From Acidimicrobiia bacterium (lineage in GTDB: Bacteria; Actinomycetota; Acidimicrobiia; Spongiisociales; UBA5794), in assembly GCA_041393965.1 (NCBI GenBank), contig JAWKJB010000003.1, positions 186,001 to 250,000 of the forward strand: DNA of 64,000 nucleotides, given 5' to 3'. Both the position numbers and the translations under genes were made by a program. Under the pieces are notes generated by a model, which saw nothing but the letters and a program-made list of their open reading frames with translations, was not told the origin of the DNA and made no database searches. Positions 7,827-18,218 of this stretch are shown here, piece after piece; position 1 is the first letter of the stretch, and each line of letters opens with the position of its first letter.

Positions 7827-9305
7827 ATGACTCGATATGTCGGGGCGATCGATCAGGGGACCACGAGCTCGCGATTCGTCGTCGTCGATGATCGAGGCTC
7901 GATCGTTGCGAGAGCCCAGACGGAGCATGCCCAGATCCTCCCGCGACCCGGATGGGTCGAGCACGACCCATCCGAGATCTGGCGCAACACCGAGTGGGCG
8001 ATCTCGACGGCCCTCGACGAGGCCGGTCTCGTGGCGTCCGACCTTGCCGGCGTTGGTATCACCAACCAGCGTGAGACCACCGTCGTGTGGGACCGCTCGA
8101 CCGGGAGACCCGTTGCGAACGCGATCGTGTGGCAAGACACGAGGACGGCGGAACTCTGCCGCTCGATCGCAGAGCGGGTTGGCGAAGATGTCCTCCGACA
8201 TCGAACGGGCCTTCCCGCCGCAACCTACTTCTCGGGGCCGAAGGTCCGGTGGCTGCTCGACTCGGATCCAGCGATCGCAACTGCGGCGTCCCGTGGAGAG
8301 CTGGCCTTCGGGACCGTTGATTCGTGGCTTGCGTTCCGGCTGACCGGCCGCCATGTCACCGATGTGACCAATGCGTCGAGGACGATGTTGATGGATCTCC
8401 GGACACTTGAGTGGGATGCGGATCTGTGCGACGCGATCGGGGTTCCCGCGTCGATGCTTCCGACGATCGAGGCGTCCGTCGCGCAGTACGGGCCATGTGA
8501 TGGTGTCCTCGCGGGCACGCAGCTGCGTGCCATCCTCGGCGATCAGCAGGCAGCCCTCTTCGGGCAGGCTGCGTTCGCTCACGGCGACACCAAATGTACC
8601 TATGGCACCGGCGCCTTCCTGTTGACCAACACAGGTACCGTGCCGGTGCCATCCACCGCCGGGCTGCTGACGACGGTGGCATATCAAAGGCAAGGGCACG
8701 ATGCGCGGTATGCCCTTGAGGGATCGGTTGCCGTCGCGGGGTCGTCGGTGCAATGGCTGCGCGACAATCTCGGTCTCATCGAGCACTCGGCCCAGGTCGA
8801 GGAGTTGGCTCGGCAGGTGTCCGACAACGGCGATGTGTATTTCGTTCCTGCGTTCTCGGGGCTGTTCGCACCGCACTGGCGTCCCGACGCGCGAGGGGTG
8901 TTGGTCGGTCTCACCCGATTCAGCAACAGGGGGCATGTTGCTCGCGCCGTACTGGAAGCAACGGCATTCCAGGTCAAGGATGTCCTCGTGGCGATGCGCA
9001 ACGACACGAAGACGAGCCTCGATGAACTCCGGGTCGACGGGGGAATGGTTGCCAACGAGCTCCTGATGCAGTTCCAGGCGGACATCCTCGACATGGATGT
9101 CGTGGTTCCCACCCAGATCGAGACCACGGTCCTCGGAGCCGCATATGGGGCGGGAATCACCGCAGGGATCTGGTCGGGAGCTGATGATGTTCGCGACCGA
9201 TGGACGGAACGGGAACGGTTCACACCTGGTCTGACGGTCGAACGAAGAACCGAACTCGATCGGGGGTGGCGAAAGGCCGTCGAGCGCTCCCTTGGCTGGG
9301 CCTGA
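7827..9305 (+). CDS. glpK: Glycerol kinase
   Basis: FGGY-family kinase making glycerol-3-phosphate, the entry to glycerol catabolism and a precursor for phospholipids. 492 residues. The first FGGY half has AIDQGTTSSR (ADP/ATP phosphate site) and the GITNQRETTVVWD substrate loop. The second half has the GTGAFLLTNTG motif near residue 258 and the VDGGMVANELLMQFQADIL signature near 408. GAGGAG precedes ATG 7827. It follows pth and precedes pgsA, which uses glycerol-3-phosphate as co-substrate, so the neighbourhood makes biochemical sense. No glycerol facilitator or GlpD lies nearby. Confidence 0.95.
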   Translation: MTRYVGAIDQGTTSSRFVVVDDRGSIVARAQTEHAQILPRPGWVEHDPSEIWRNTEWAISTALDEAGLVASDLAGVGITNQRETTVVWDRSTGRPVANAIVWQDTRTAELCRSIAERVGEDVLRHRTGLPAATYFSGPKVRWLLDSDPAIATAASRGELAFGTVDSWLAFRLTGRHVTDVTNASRTMLMDLRTLEWDADLCDAIGVPASMLPTIEASVAQYGPCDGVLAGTQLRAILGDQQAALFGQAAFAHGDTKCTYGTGAFLLTNTGTVPVPSTAGLLTTVAYQRQGHDARYALEGSVAVAGSSVQWLRDNLGLIEHSAQVEELARQVSDNGDVYFVPAFSGLFAPHWRPDARGVLVGLTRFSNRGHVARAVLEATAFQVKDVLVAMRNDTKTSLDELRVDGGMVANELLMQFQADILDMDVVVPTQIETTVLGAAYGAGITAGIWSGADDVRDRWTERERFTPGLTVERRTELDRGWRKAVERSLGWA

Positions 9306-9457
9306 GGCACTCCAGGCCGTTGTGGCTCAACGGGTGACCGTCCGTCGGCGTGATGATGGCGGAGTGGTCCCCGACCAGCACCCATCGCCGGCGATGCAAC
9401 AGGCGGACAGCCGGATGCGGGCGCGACGGGCACCCTGCCCACGGTGCCGGAATCGCT

Positions 9458-9463
9458 TAGGCT
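9458..9463 (+). promoter_or_regulatory. -10 hexamer TAGGCT for leaderless pgsA
   Basis: TAGGCT ends eight bases before the pgsA ATG at 9472. There is no purine-rich ribosome-binding site between, so the transcript probably starts at or next to the start codon. Confidence 0.55.
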
Positions 9464-9471
9464 CCGGGACC

Positions 9472-10026
9472 ATGTCGATCCCGAACCTCCTCGCTGTGAC
9501 CCGGCTCGTGCTCACCCCCGTCGCGATGGTGCTGATCCTCCATTCGCCACAGGGGCGTGGTTACGCGTACGCCGCGGCAATCGTGTTCGGTGTCGCCGCC
9601 GCAACGGATTTTGCTGACGGCTATCTCGCCCGGAGGTGGCGTATCACGACCACACTCGGCGCGTTCTTGGATCTCGTCGCGGACAAGGTGCTCATCACCG
9701 GGTCCCTGATCGCGCTCGTGGCGATCGGGGCGACTTCGACCTGGGCCGCCTTCCTGATCATCGGAAGGGAGGTGGCGGTGATGGGGCTCCGATCCGTCGC
9801 AGCACTCGATCATTTCTCGGTTCCTCCTTCGATCTGGGGGAAGTGGAAGGCGACGGTCCAGTTCGTTGCGATCTTCTTCGCGATCCTGCTTCTCGATGTC
9901 GAGATCGGCCCGCTGCGTCTCGATGAGTGGCTGATGTGGGTTGCTGTCGGGGTCACGCTGCTGTCAGCAGGTGACTACTTCTCCCGATTCCGGTCCGTGT
10001 TGTCACGGAAGGACCGCGCTGGGTAG
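9472..10026 (+). CDS. pgsA: CDP-alcohol phosphatidyltransferase (PgsA-like)
   Basis: 184 residues and several hydrophobic segments, an inner-membrane enzyme. The CDP-alcohol motif DG-x2-AR-x8-G-x3-D-x3-D is complete in DGYLARRWRI through GAFLDLVADK (about residues 46-70). The likely product is phosphatidylglycerophosphate from CDP-diacylglycerol and glycerol-3-phosphate. Actinobacterial paralogues use inositol phosphate or other alcohols, so the alcohol is inferred. ATG 9472 is preferred over the longer open frame because upstream codons show no homology and a TANNNT hexamer sits just before it. Confidence 0.85.
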   Translation: MSIPNLLAVTRLVLTPVAMVLILHSPQGRGYAYAAAIVFGVAAATDFADGYLARRWRITTTLGAFLDLVADKVLITGSLIALVAIGATSTWAAFLIIGREVAVMGLRSVAALDHFSVPPSIWGKWKATVQFVAIFFAILLLDVEIGPLRLDEWLMWVAVGVTLLSAGDYFSRFRSVLSRKDRAG

Positions 10027-10105
10027 CGGCGCGCGGCTGCGCGGCGCAACCCTGGGTTCCCACTCGGTCTGAGCCGACTGGCAGCCCTGGGCTCTACCCA
10101 GGGTT
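10027..10105. repeat. Structured intergenic region with two ACCCWGGGT palindromes
   Basis: Between pgsA and mfd. AACCCTGGGT at 10048-10057 and ACCCAGGGTT at 10096-10105 form a perfect 10-base inverted repeat with a 38-base loop. Each arm is itself a near-palindrome (ACCC-W-GGGT). Smaller inverted repeats (TCGG/CCGA, AGCCCTGGGCT) lie in the loop. The right arm touches the mfd -10 hexamer, so protein binding here would cover the promoter. It is related to the larger elements at 45408, 45484 and 51747. Confidence 0.6.
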
Positions 10106-10110
10106 AGCCT
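10105..10110 (+). promoter_or_regulatory. -10 hexamer TAGCCT for mfd
   Basis: TAGCCT ends eight bases before GTG 10119, with no ribosome-binding site between. It shares its first base with the ACCCAGGGTT palindrome. Confidence 0.5.
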
Positions 10111-10118
10111 CCGGCCTT

Positions 10119-13100
10119 GTGTCTGCTCCGCTCCGCGCGCTCGTCGAGGCTTGGCGCCCGGCCCTTGATCCGCCGGTTCCGGGGCGTTTCGTCGTGCCAC
10201 CGGCGGTCAGGGCGTTCATGCTCGCAGGAATGCTCGAAACGGCCGATCGGCCCCTCTTGGCGATCGTGGCGGGAGATCGCGAGGCTGAGGAGCTCGCTGA
10301 GGACATCGAGCTGTTCACGGACGAGGTCCATCATCTCCCGGCCTGGGAAACGCTCCCCTTCGAACATGTGTCGCCCAACATCGTCACGATGGGTCGAAGG
10401 GTCGTTGCCCGCCACGCCCTCGACGCAGCGTACAAGGGCGTCGTCGTCGCTTCGGTTCGCGCGGTGTCACAGCGCCTGTCGCCGACGCGCACGGCACCGG
10501 TGCTCCTCGAGGCGGGCTCCACCCATGATTTCGATGATCTCGTCACCACCTTGAGCCACATCGGGTACCACCGCGTTGATCGGGTCGAAGCGAGGGGTGA
10601 CTTCACGGTGAGGGGCGGCATCATCGACCTTTTTCCGCCGGAGGCAAACACCCCGATCCGGCTCGACTTCGTTGGTGACACCCTCGACGAGATCCGCACC
10701 TTCTCGGTTTCCACACAGCGTTCCGATGAGCGCAAGGACACCGTTGCCGTGTTCCCTGCCCGCGAGCTCCTCCTCACCGAGGAAGTCCGCGACCGGGCGC
10801 GGGCCCTGATGGTCGAAGCGCCGTGGGCAGCCGCGACATGGGAGCGCATCGCCCAAGGGGTCGCATTCCAGGGCATGGAATCGTGGCTGCCCTGGTTGTC
10901 GGAACCGGCGACGCTGCTCGATGCCAAGACTCCGACCGTGGTCGTGTTCGATCGTTCGCGATGCGCCGAGCGCCTCGAGGAACTGATTCGCGAGGAAGCC
11001 GATCTCGCAGAGGCACTGTCGGGGACATGGGGAACGGGGGAACCCGCCCCGAGCGATCATCCTCCCTTGTATCTCCCCCTCGACATTGACTCGGTCGGCG
11101 ACCACCTGCTCGAGGCGGCTCCCCACGCCGCCGGGCCCGGTGATGATGGATACTCGCTCGGTGCCCTCGACGGGACCCCGGGTGATCCCGAGTCGATCGC
11201 CTCAGCGATCAACCGGTGGTCCGCTCGCGGCGTGTCGATCATCGTCGCAATGGATGGTGAGGGTGCCGCCAACCGGGCGGCAAAGGTCCTCTTGGAGGGG
11301 GGAGCCGACCTCCCGGTCATGTCGGAGCTCACAACGATCAGTCAGGCGGTGACCCCGACCGGAATCCACGCGGGGTTCATCCTTCCCTCCGCGGGCGTTG
11401 GGGTTGTCGGCGAGCGGGAGGTGGCTGGGAGACGCCGGGCCCATCGCCGCCTCCGGCCCGGCCACGGACGAGTTCCGAGGGATGCTTACCGCGACCTCAA
11501 CGAGGGCGACTTCGTCGTGCATCACCATCACGGGATCGGCCGGTTCGCCGGCCTCGTGCATCGCGAGATGGCAGGCGTGGAACGGGACTACCTGCTGATC
11601 GAGTACGCAGCAGGAGACCGCCTCTATGTCCCGACCGATCAGCTTGCCGCCGTCACACGGTACACGGGTGGAGAGTCGCCTCGCCTATCGCGTATGGGTG
11701 GTGCCGACTGGAACCAGGTCAGGTCCCGGATACGCAAGGAGGTCGCCGTGGTGGCCGACCAGGTCGTCGCGCTGCACCGCAAGCGTGCCGCCGCCGCCGG
11801 GCACACCTTCGGACCCGACACACCATGGCAGCACGAATTCGAGGCCGCGTTCCCGTACGAGGAAACTCCGGACCAGCAGCAGGCAATCCTCGATGTCAAG
11901 GCTGACATGGAATCCGAGCGGCCCATGGACCGCCTCATCTTCGGTGATGTCGGCTTCGGCAAGACCGAAGTCGCCATCCGAGCCATGTTCAAGGCCGTCC
12001 AGGGAGGCAAGCAGGCCGCAATGCTTGTGCCGACCACACTTCTCGCCCAGCAGCATTTCGCAACCTTCGAGGACCGCTTCGCCCCGTACCCGGTTCGGGT
12101 CGAGATGCTGTCCCGTTTTCTGACACCCGCCCAGCAACGGGAGGTCATCGCCGGCCTTGCCGACGGCACCGTGGACATCGTGGTCGGCACGCACCGACTG
12201 CTGTCCTCCGATATCGCGTTCGGCGACCTCGGTCTCGTGGTGGTCGACGAGGAGCAGCGCTTCGGCGTGGCCGCGAAGGACGCGCTTCGCGAGCTGCGTA
12301 CCAGCACCGATGTGCTGACACTGACGGCAACACCGATCCCGAGGACGCTCGAGATGGCGCTCACCGGGATCCGCGATGTCTCCAACATCCGGACCGCACC
12401 ACAGGACCGGCATCCGATCCTGACCTATGTCGGACCATACGACGAGCAGGCCGTTTCGGCCGCGATCCGGCGCGAGATGCTGCGCGAGGGCCAGGTGTAT
12501 GTCGTGCACAACCGGGTCCAGTCGATCGACCACGCCGTCACCCGACTTGCGGCGCTGGTGCCGGACGCTCGGATCGGGGTCGCCCACGGACAGATGGGTG
12601 AAGCCCAACTTGAGCAGGTGATGTTCGACTTTTGGAACCGCCAATACGATGTTCTCGTGGCCACAACCATCATCGAATCGGGGCTCGATGTCCCGCAGGT
12701 CAACACGCTCATCGTTGAGCGTTCCGATCGGTTGGGGCTGGCGCAGCTCTATCAGCTCCGTGGGAGGGTCGGGCGCTCGAACCAGCGGGCATACGCCTAC
12801 CTGTTCCATCCGCCGGAGGAACGCATCGGCGAGGATGCCTACCGGCGTCTCGAGGCGATCGGGCAGTTCTCCGACCTTGGGAGCGGCTTCGAGCTCGCGA
12901 TGCGGGACCTCGAGATCAGGGGGGCTGGCAGCGTGCTGTCCGAGACGCAATCGGGCCACATCGCAGCGGTCGGGTTCGACCTGTACACGGAGCTCGTTGC
13001 CGACGCGGTCCTTGAACTGCAGGGAGGGGGACCACCGGTTCCGGAGCCATCACCGATCCGGATCGACCTCCCACTCGACGCCCATCTCCCCGACGGCTAT

Positions 13101-13511
13101 GTGTCCGGTGTTGAGACCCGCCTCGAAGCGTACCGGCGTCTCGCTGCGGCTCGGAGCCTCGACGATGTCCACGATGTCGTTGCCGAATGGCGTGATCGTT
13201 TCGGCGACCTGCCGGCGGCGGCCGAGGCCCTGATCGCGGTCGCCGAGCTCCGGGTCGAAGCGGCACGGCTCGGGATCGCCGAGATCCTCCAGACGCGGGA
13301 CGAGGTCCGGATCAAACCCGTGGCTATGCGGGCATCCCAGGAGGTTCGGTTCAAGCGAATTGCACGGGACGGTTTGTTCCGCAACGGCACCGTGTACCTC
13401 CCGGCATCATTTGTGGGCACGACCGATCCCGCAGGTGCGATTGTCGGCTTCCTCCGTACAATGTGGCCTGCATCCGACGATGCACCCCCCGACTCGCACG
13501 ACACCAGGTAG
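10119..13511 (+). CDS. mfd: Transcription-repair coupling factor
   Basis: ATP-driven translocase that removes RNA polymerase stalled at lesions and recruits UvrA. 1130 residues, normal length. The N-terminal UvrB-like part is followed by the CarD-like polymerase-interaction domain (about 457-560, from EGDFVVHHHHGIGRF). The helicase motor follows with Walker A GDVGFGKTE (about 608) and the DEEQ box DEEQRFGV (about 710). The C-terminal D7 domain is recognisable from about 990. The start is GTG 10119, just after a TANNNT hexamer. A pair of palindromes in the promoter is shared with the nucS upstream region. Confidence 0.96.
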   Translation: MSAPLRALVEAWRPALDPPVPGRFVVPPAVRAFMLAGMLETADRPLLAIVAGDREAEELAEDIELFTDEVHHLPAWETLPFEHVSPNIVTMGRRVVARHALDAAYKGVVVASVRAVSQRLSPTRTAPVLLEAGSTHDFDDLVTTLSHIGYHRVDRVEARGDFTVRGGIIDLFPPEANTPIRLDFVGDTLDEIRTFSVSTQRSDERKDTVAVFPARELLLTEEVRDRARALMVEAPWAAATWERIAQGVAFQGMESWLPWLSEPATLLDAKTPTVVVFDRSRCAERLEELIREEADLAEALSGTWGTGEPAPSDHPPLYLPLDIDSVGDHLLEAAPHAAGPGDDGYSLGALDGTPGDPESIASAINRWSARGVSIIVAMDGEGAANRAAKVLLEGGADLPVMSELTTISQAVTPTGIHAGFILPSAGVGVVGEREVAGRRRAHRRLRPGHGRVPRDAYRDLNEGDFVVHHHHGIGRFAGLVHREMAGVERDYLLIEYAAGDRLYVPTDQLAAVTRYTGGESPRLSRMGGADWNQVRSRIRKEVAVVADQVVALHRKRAAAAGHTFGPDTPWQHEFEAAFPYEETPDQQQAILDVKADMESERPMDRLIFGDVGFGKTEVAIRAMFKAVQGGKQAAMLVPTTLLAQQHFATFEDRFAPYPVRVEMLSRFLTPAQQREVIAGLADGTVDIVVGTHRLLSSDIAFGDLGLVVVDEEQRFGVAAKDALRELRTSTDVLTLTATPIPRTLEMALTGIRDVSNIRTAPQDRHPILTYVGPYDEQAVSAAIRREMLREGQVYVVHNRVQSIDHAVTRLAALVPDARIGVAHGQMGEAQLEQVMFDFWNRQYDVLVATTIIESGLDVPQVNTLIVERSDRLGLAQLYQLRGRVGRSNQRAYAYLFHPPEERIGEDAYRRLEAIGQFSDLGSGFELAMRDLEIRGAGSVLSETQSGHIAAVGFDLYTELVADAVLELQGGGPPVPEPSPIRIDLPLDAHLPDGYVSGVETRLEAYRRLAAARSLDDVHDVVAEWRDRFGDLPAAAEALIAVAELRVEAARLGIAEILQTRDEVRIKPVAMRASQEVRFKRIARDGLFRNGTVYLPASFVGTTDPAGAIVGFLRTMWPASDDAPPDSHDTR

Positions 13512-13518
13512 CAATTCG

Positions 13519-14472
13519 ATGCCTTTGATCCGACCAGCCCGACCTCGTCGTTTCGCCGCCATTGCCGCGTTCGCGGTGCTGGTCGCCGCCGGCTGTGGGA
13601 GTTCGACCGGGGGAGCAGCGGCGGTTGTGAACGGCGTCTCGATCGAAGACTCCAGCGTCTACGCACTCGGTGGGCTCGATGCGCAAGCCGACACCGTGTC
13701 CGGGAGCGAGTTCCGAGATGCACTCTCGCTCCTCATCATCCAGCAAGCTCTGCTCGAAGCCGCTGACGAAACCTATGGTCTCGGGGACCTGTCGGAACCC
13801 GACGCCCTTGAGGCGTTCATGAATGATCTCGAACCGAGCGAGGCCAACGCCATCAACGATGCGATCGACGCCGGTGTCTCCCAGGGGCGAGATCCCGCCG
13901 CAACACGCTCGTATGTGACCACCCAGCAGCACATTGCGACGGCCGTGTCAGAAGCGATCATGGCTGATCCCGTGTTCTTGTCCGATGTCTTCACCAACAG
14001 CCCCGAACTGCTGATGATGGTATGCGCCCGGCACATCCTCGTGGCGACCGCAGAGGAGGCGGACGAGGTCCTCACGAGGCTCGAGGCGGGCGAGGACTTC
14101 GGTGCCGTTGCGGGCGAAACGAGCCTCGACACCCAGTCGCTGGGAGGCGCGTTGCCGTGCCCGGCCTCTCCGTTCGTATTCGGACAAACGCTCGGACCGG
14201 TGCTCGCATCGGTAGCGGTCGGCGAGTTGACAGGTCCCGTTGAGAGCGAGTTCGGCTACCACATCATCGTCGTCGACTCACGGGACACGCCGGGGACCTT
14301 CATCGAATTGACGGGTGATCCCGATCGGTGGGTGCCGAGAGGCGTTATCGAAACCGAACTGACTGCCTGGTACAACGACGCACTCGCGCGTGCGGACATC
14401 ATGGTCAGGTCCCAGATCGGAACTTGGAACCCACAGGCGGATGCCATCAGCCCGCCGCCCGGTTCTCCCTGA
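13519..14472 (+). CDS. Secreted PpiC-type peptidyl-prolyl isomerase lipoprotein (PrsA/SurA-like)
   Basis: 317 residues. The N-terminus is a lipoprotein signal: basic start MPLIRPARPRR, hydrophobic stretch, and AAGC as a lipobox with Cys at about residue 28. A SurA-like helical region follows. The parvulin (PpiC) domain covers about residues 172-265, with CARHILVATAEEADEVL, the GGALP segment and SEFGYHIIVVDS. It probably helps fold exported proteins outside the membrane. It occupies the position of LpqU in Mycobacterium (mfd-mazG-lpqU-eno), though here it precedes yabN. Its stop overlaps the yabN start (TGATG), so they are coupled. Confidence 0.85.
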   Translation: MPLIRPARPRRFAAIAAFAVLVAAGCGSSTGGAAAVVNGVSIEDSSVYALGGLDAQADTVSGSEFRDALSLLIIQQALLEAADETYGLGDLSEPDALEAFMNDLEPSEANAINDAIDAGVSQGRDPAATRSYVTTQQHIATAVSEAIMADPVFLSDVFTNSPELLMMVCARHILVATAEEADEVLTRLEAGEDFGAVAGETSLDTQSLGGALPCPASPFVFGQTLGPVLASVAVGELTGPVESEFGYHIIVVDSRDTPGTFIELTGDPDRWVPRGVIETELTAWYNDALARADIMVRSQIGTWNPQADAISPPPGSP

Positions 14473-15941
14473 TGGCAATCACCGTCGTCGGAATCGGGCC
14501 AGCGGGTCTCGACCGGTGCGGTGCACAGCAACTCGATGCGATCCTGGATCCCGAGGTGGTCGTTGTCGTGCGAACCGTGAAGCACCCGGCCGCCGCGGAG
14601 CTGGCGGAGCGCCGCCCAGTGCAGTCCTGTGATGACCTCTACGACACCCACGATGACTACGACGAGCTGTACCGCGCGATCGTCACGAGGGTGCTCCAGA
14701 TCGCTCGGGATCGTGATGTCGTGTATGGCGTTCCCGGGAGCGCCGTCGTGGGGGAGCGCAGTGTTTCGATGCTGCGCGATCGATGCTCCGACCAAGGCAT
14801 TCCGATCCGCGTGCTGCCGGGCTCGTCCTTTCTCGACCTCGTCTACCTCGAAGCGGGTGTGGATCCTATCGCCGACGGCCTCCAGGTCGTCGATGCACGA
14901 ATGCTGCCGGATCCCTTTCCCTTGCACCTGCCGACGGTCATCACCCAGGTCGATACGCCGCTTCGGGCTGCGGATGTGTCGGTCGCTGTCGGGAGAACCC
15001 TCGCGCCGGACCACGAGCTTGTCGTCCTCGACCGCCTCGGCGACGACGATCAGGTCGTTGAGCGCATCACGGTGTCGGACCTCGCGAACTACCGGGCGGG
15101 GTCGAGGACATCGGTGTTCATCGAAGCGACACCCGTTGGCTTGCTCGGCCTCGTCGCCACCAACCGGGTCCTCCGTCGCGAATGCCCGTGGGACCGCGAG
15201 CAGACCCATCACACCCTGTTGAGCCACCTTCTCGAGGAGGCATATGAGGCCGCCGACGCGATCGCGCTCCTGCCCCTCGATGCGCCCGATGGCCCCCCGG
15301 ACTTCGGTGCCTATGCGGAAGTCGAAGAAGAGCTCGGCGACCTGTTGCTCCAAGTCGTGTTCCATGCAACGCTCGCGTCCGAGACCGGGGCCTTCGACAT
15401 CGATGAAGTCGCAGAGACCATACGGGGAAAGCTCGTTGCCAGGCATCCCCATGTGTTCGGGGATGTCGTTGCCGAAACCCCAGGCGAGGTTCGGGCCAAC
15501 TGGGAGCGTCTCAAGGTCGACGAGAAGCACCGCGAGAGCCTCATGGATGACATCCCCGTTGGCATGTCCGGTGTCGGGAGGGCGCACAAGGTGCAGCTCC
15601 GCGCCGCAAGTGTCGGGTTCGATTGGGAAGACCCGGTTGCGGTGCTCGACGACCTCCGGAGCGAGATCGACGAGTTGGTCGCAGCGGACTCCGACGACGA
15701 GGTCCATCACGAGGTCGGTGACATCCTGTTCGCAGCCATCAATGTGGCTCGGCTCAACGGCGTCGACCCCGAAACAGCCCTTCGGTCGAGCGTGAATCGT
15801 TTCATTGAACGCTTTCGCCTGATGGAGCAGCGGTTCGCCGCTGCGGGACGCACGATGAGCGACGCTCCGATGAGCGACCTCGACGCGGAGTGGGATCGCG
15901 CCAAGCAGTCCCTTGCGGACCATCCGACGACAAAGTCCTGA
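14472..15941 (+). CDS. yabN: YabN-like fusion: tetrapyrrole-methylase-like domain + MazG NTP pyrophosphohydrolase
   Basis: 489 residues with two domains. Residues 1 to about 220 look like a tetrapyrrole (corrin/porphyrin) methylase fold (ITVVGIGPAGLD at the start, VYGVPGSAVVGE near 88). From about 235 to the end is MazG, with CPWDREQTHHTLLSHLLEEAYEA, EEELGDLLLQVVFHA and the second copy HHEVGDILFAAINVARL; the EExxE...ExxD metal ligands are visible. MazG hydrolyses NTPs, including damaged ones, to NMP and pyrophosphate. The role of the methylase-like part in this fusion family is not established. It sits between the PpiC lipoprotein and eno. Confidence 0.9.
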   Translation: MAITVVGIGPAGLDRCGAQQLDAILDPEVVVVVRTVKHPAAAELAERRPVQSCDDLYDTHDDYDELYRAIVTRVLQIARDRDVVYGVPGSAVVGERSVSMLRDRCSDQGIPIRVLPGSSFLDLVYLEAGVDPIADGLQVVDARMLPDPFPLHLPTVITQVDTPLRAADVSVAVGRTLAPDHELVVLDRLGDDDQVVERITVSDLANYRAGSRTSVFIEATPVGLLGLVATNRVLRRECPWDREQTHHTLLSHLLEEAYEAADAIALLPLDAPDGPPDFGAYAEVEEELGDLLLQVVFHATLASETGAFDIDEVAETIRGKLVARHPHVFGDVVAETPGEVRANWERLKVDEKHRESLMDDIPVGMSGVGRAHKVQLRAASVGFDWEDPVAVLDDLRSEIDELVAADSDDEVHHEVGDILFAAINVARLNGVDPETALRSSVNRFIERFRLMEQRFAAAGRTMSDAPMSDLDAEWDRAKQSLADHPTTKS

Positions 15942-15959
15942 ACGAAGCGAACCGGCGTC

Positions 15960-15965
15960 TACCCT
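15960..15965 (+). promoter_or_regulatory. -10 hexamer TACCCT for eno
   Basis: TACCCT ends nine bases before the eno ATG at 15975, with no Shine-Dalgarno sequence between. Confidence 0.5.
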
Positions 15966-15974
15966 CTGAGCCCT

Positions 15975-17254
<1,280 letters not shown>

Positions 17255-17258
<4 letters not shown>

Positions 17259-17698
17259 CCGACACGCTGATTCGTGAGGAAGAGGAAGCGCAGCCGTCGC
17301 GGCGGCGCCGGAAGCGTTCGCGGTGGCCAACGGTGCTCTTCATCGCGCTCGTGGTATCGCTCGGTCTCGTCGCCTCGGGTGTTCTGCCCCTTCAGCAGTA
17401 CCTCAATCGGGAGAACGAGGTGAACGGGGCCAGAGACGAGCTTCGGGTGATCGAGGACGAGAACGCGAGGCTCTCCGCCGATGTCGACGCGCTCCTCACC
17501 GATCAGGAGATCGAGCGTGTTGCGCGTGAGCAGTACGGGTTCGTGCGCCCAGGGGAGATCGGGTACGCGGTCATCACCCCCGACATCGACGACACGGCGC
17601 CGTCACCTGCCGCCACCGATACGCCGGTCGACGAACCCGGCTTCTTCGAGCGCATCTGGCGCTTTCTCACCGGTGACGATGTCGTCACCGATGGATGA
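17255..17698 (+). CDS. ftsB: FtsB/DivIC-type septum formation initiator
   Basis: 147 residues. A charged N-terminus (residues 1-26, with RRRRKRSR) is followed by one membrane segment (about 27-48). A coiled coil rich in Glu, Arg and Leu covers about 50-90, ending in EREQYGF-like VAREQYGFVRPGE, typical of the family. It is a bitopic division protein predicted to pair with FtsL/FtsQ. It overlaps eno (ATGA) and is overlapped by the DUF501 gene. The tail after about 110 is Pro/Thr/Asp-rich. Confidence 0.85.
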
Positions 17699-18218
17699 CG
17701 AATCCGTCGTAGCGATTCAGATCGGTCGTCCCCCGCGTTCGGCGGTGACGGTGCGGGCGCGATGTCACCTCCGGCTGCCGGTCGCCATCGAAGTTCCTCC
17801 CGTGCTCGATGACGGGACCCCGTTCCCGACCCTGTACTGGCTGACCTGCCCGCTCGCCGTCACCCGCATCAGCCGGATCGAATCCCACGGTGGCGTTCGC
17901 GCCGCCTCCGAGCTGCTTGCCTCGGATCCCGACATGGCTGAGACGATGGCAGCGACCCATCGACGATACGCAGCAGAGCGTGACTCGCGACTTCCCGCTG
18001 ACTGGGATGGCCCCGTTCCCTCCGGTGGTGTTGCTGGGTCGATTGGCGGCGTCAAGTGCCTTCACGCCCAGTATGCGGACACGGTCGCAGGGAATCAGAA
18101 CCCGATCGGGGAACAGGTCGCGGTGGAGATCGAACCACTGGACTGTCTGGTTGGGTGTGTGGTCGACGGTGGCGACGGTGTGGCGATTCCGAACCCGGAA
18201 TGGTCGGAACCGGTATGA
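17691..18218 (+). CDS. DUF501 family protein
   Basis: 175 residues. It belongs to the conserved protein family encoded between ftsB and ppx in actinobacteria, whose function is unknown. Visible features are the TLYWLTCP segment, SHGGV, and a C-terminal part with VKCLHAQYADTVAGNQNPIG, where a Cys and a His sit close together. There is no signal peptide or membrane helix. ATG 17691 overlaps the end of ftsB by 8 bases and its stop overlaps the ppx start. Its constant place beside enolase and FtsB suggests a link to growth or division, but that is only context. Confidence 0.85.
   Translation: MDDESVVAIQIGRPPRSAVTVRARCHLRLPVAIEVPPVLDDGTPFPTLYWLTCPLAVTRISRIESHGGVRAASELLASDPDMAETMAATHRRYAAERDSRLPADWDGPVPSGGVAGSIGGVKCLHAQYADTVAGNQNPIGEQVAVEIEPLDCLVGCVVDGGDGVAIPNPEWSEPV

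Noticed and set aside
10119..13511. Frameshift or truncation in large genes (mfd, gltB, EF-G2)
   Set aside because: All have continuous frames and all expected motifs at normal spacing.
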